This document shows positions 4,539 through 5,804 of a DNA stretch of 5,804 bases, piece by piece; within the stretch, counting starts at the first letter, position 1, and every line of letters begins with the position of its first letter. The notes below the pieces were generated by a model. It was not told where the DNA came from. It was given only the letters and a program-made list of their open reading frames with translations, and did not search any database. The position numbers and the translations under genes were made by a program. Origin of the DNA: an uncultured Phycisphaerales bacterium (GTDB lineage Bacteria; Planctomycetota; Phycisphaerae; Phycisphaerales; SM1A02); the NCBI GenBank assembly GCA_946886375.1, contig CAMPIL010000237.1, forward strand, positions 1 through 5,804. The letters are read 5' to 3'.

Positions 4539-5804
4539 ATGACCCCGGCAAACTCCGGCAATCCCGGAACTTCCCCTGAATCCGCAGCCCCAGCCGAACC
4601 TCCGCAGGCCTCGGGCCTATCCGTCAACGGATGGAATCCGCAGTACGTCGACGCCCTGTACGAACAATGGCAGGCTGATCCTGAATCAGTTGAACCGCAG
4701 TGGCGTTACTTCTTCGCGGGCTTTGACCTGGGGTATCGCCCCGCAGCGTCAGCCGACAGCGCAGGTCAGCCGCAGTTGGCGAGCCGTGGCAGCCGCGCCC
4801 TTGCCGCCGGAACCCTGCCTAGCAAGCAGAGCCTCGTCGATTCGCTGATCTATCACTACCGCGACATCGGGCACCTCGCAGCCGACCTGGACCCGCTGGG
4901 CACGCGCCGTCCGTTTCCCGAAGACCTCACGCTGCAGTCTTTCGGATTGAGCGAATCAGACGTGGACCAGCTGTTCGATCCGGGTACGCTGCCGCTGGAC
5001 GATCCCTCGCCGCTGCGCGCGATCCTGGCTCATCTTGATGAGACCTACTGCCGGCACATCGGCGCGGAGTACATGCACATTCAGGACCGCGCGAAGGTGC
5101 TGTGGCTTCAGCAGCGCATGGAGCCGGTGAAGAACAAGCCCGAGTTCAGCGCGGAAGAAAAAATGCGCGTACTGCGCGAGTTGATCGAGGCCGATGGCTT
5201 CGAGAACTTCCTCGCCACGCGCTACGTGAGCAAAAAGCGATTCGGCCTGGAAGGCGGCGAATCGCTCATCCCCATGCTCAACGAAATCGTCGACAGCGGT
5301 CCGAATCGCGACGTCAAGGAATTCGTCTTCGGCATGGCCCACCGAGGCCGGCTGAACGTGCTCGTCAACATCCTGCACAAGACCTACGACCAGATCTTCA
5401 CCGAATTTGAAGAGGCGTGGGTGGAGGATTTCGTCGAAGGCGGCGGCGACGTGAAATACCACCGTGGTTTCAGCAGCGGTCATGTGACTTCAAGCGGTGA
5501 AAAGATTCGCCTGAGCCTGGGCGCCAACCCCTCGCACCTTGAGTTCGGCCATTCCGTGCAACTCGGCCGCACGCGCGCCAAGCAGCGCCTTCGTGTCGAC
5601 GCCGACCGCCGCCAGGTCGTGCCGATCTTCATCCACGGCGACGCGGCCTTCCCAGGCCAGGGTGTTGTCGCCGAGATGTTCAACATGATGAACCTCGACG
5701 GGTACACCGTCGGCGGGACGATTCACGTCGTGATCAACAACCAGGTGGGATTCACCACCAATCCGCAGGACACCTTCAGCGGCAAGTATTGCACCGACAT
5801 CGCC
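4539..5804 (+). CDS. sucA: 2-oxoglutarate dehydrogenase E1 component, N-terminal 422 residues (runs off the right edge)
   Basis: E1 is the thiamine-diphosphate enzyme that decarboxylates 2-oxoglutarate and transfers the succinyl group to the E2 lipoyl domain in the TCA cycle. After a Pro/Ala/Ser-rich leader (1-28) comes the family's N-terminal E2-contacting segment (NPQYVDALYEQWQADPESVE, 33-52). The E1 core follows: HIGAEYMHIQDRAKVLWLQQ (173-192), RFGLEGGESLIP (234-245), MAHRGRLNVL (266-275), GDVKYHRG (303-310), NPSHLE (330-335) and the ThDP/Mg motif GDAAFPGQGVVAE (367-379) completed by NNQVGFTT (400-407). These are diagnostic of SucA rather than of pyruvate dehydrogenase E1. Family members are about 900-1000 residues, so rather less than half is present. 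The frame is open to the last base with no internal break. Whether sucB follows cannot be seen. Confidence 0.97.
   Translation, partial: MTPANSGNPGTSPESAAPAEPPQASGLSVNGWNPQYVDALYEQWQADPESVEPQWRYFFAGFDLGYRPAASADSAGQPQLASRGSRALAAGTLPSKQSLVDSLIYHYRDIGHLAADLDPLGTRRPFPEDLTLQSFGLSESDVDQLFDPGTLPLDDPSPLRAILAHLDETYCRHIGAEYMHIQDRAKVLWLQQRMEPVKNKPEFSAEEKMRVLRELIEADGFENFLATRYVSKKRFGLEGGESLIPMLNEIVDSGPNRDVKEFVFGMAHRGRLNVLVNILHKTYDQIFTEFEEAWVEDFVEGGGDVKYHRGFSSGHVTSSGEKIRLSLGANPSHLEFGHSVQLGRTRAKQRLRVDADRRQVVPIFIHGDAAFPGQGVVAEMFNMMNLDGYTVGGTIHVVINNQVGFTTNPQDTFSGKYCTDIA

Noticed and set aside
4956..5483. Minus-strand ORF of 175 codons inside sucA, and similar antisense ORFs within priA (1249-1824, 2443-2937)
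   Set aside because: High-GC shadows of conserved coding sequence; the sense frames carry unbroken family motifs throughout.

Overview
The window is GC-rich bacterial chromosome carrying conserved housekeeping genes around one unusual intergenic stretch. The proteins are clearly bacterial: a carbamoyl-phosphate synthase small subunit (carA), the primosomal helicase PriA, and the start of 2-oxoglutarate dehydrogenase E1 (sucA). The style of PriA and SucA, the mixture of SD-less and SD-led genes, and the unlinked housekeeping genes would suit Planctomycetota (Phycisphaerae-like). That is an impression from memory, not a demonstrated placement.

Layout. Bases 2-76 (+) are the last 24 codons of a class I glutamine amidotransferase whose C-terminus resembles CarA. 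It meets carA (73-1215, -) tail to tail, and the two TAG stops share one CTAG palindrome. The two gene ends also form a 36/40 inverted repeat. carA and priA (1297-3636, +) are divergent across about 80 bases. Neither has a Shine-Dalgarno sequence, and each has a -10-like box placed so that transcription would begin at or next to the start codon.

From 3637 to 4538 there is no recognisable conserved gene. The main content is an array of ten 21-bp tandem repeats (3754-3963) plus a decayed eleventh. The core of each unit is a dyad, AGAAC-N2-GTTCT. The central dinucleotide is GT in some units and AC in others, and the two types are exact reverse complements, so two neighbouring pairs form perfect 14-15-bp hairpins. 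The array is open in two of three frames on each strand and encodes seven-residue repeats (such as SERVLDD on + and SEHVLSR on -). A minus-strand ORF (3744-4316) joins the array to an N-terminal segment resembling a lipoprotein signal peptide. It may be a real but unrecognised gene.

sucA begins at 4539 behind a good Shine-Dalgarno sequence and runs off the right edge. The identified genes serve separate jobs: carbamoyl phosphate for pyrimidines and arginine, replication restart, and the TCA cycle. I see no operon joining them. The array and the doubled CarA-like ends are the parts most worth following up.
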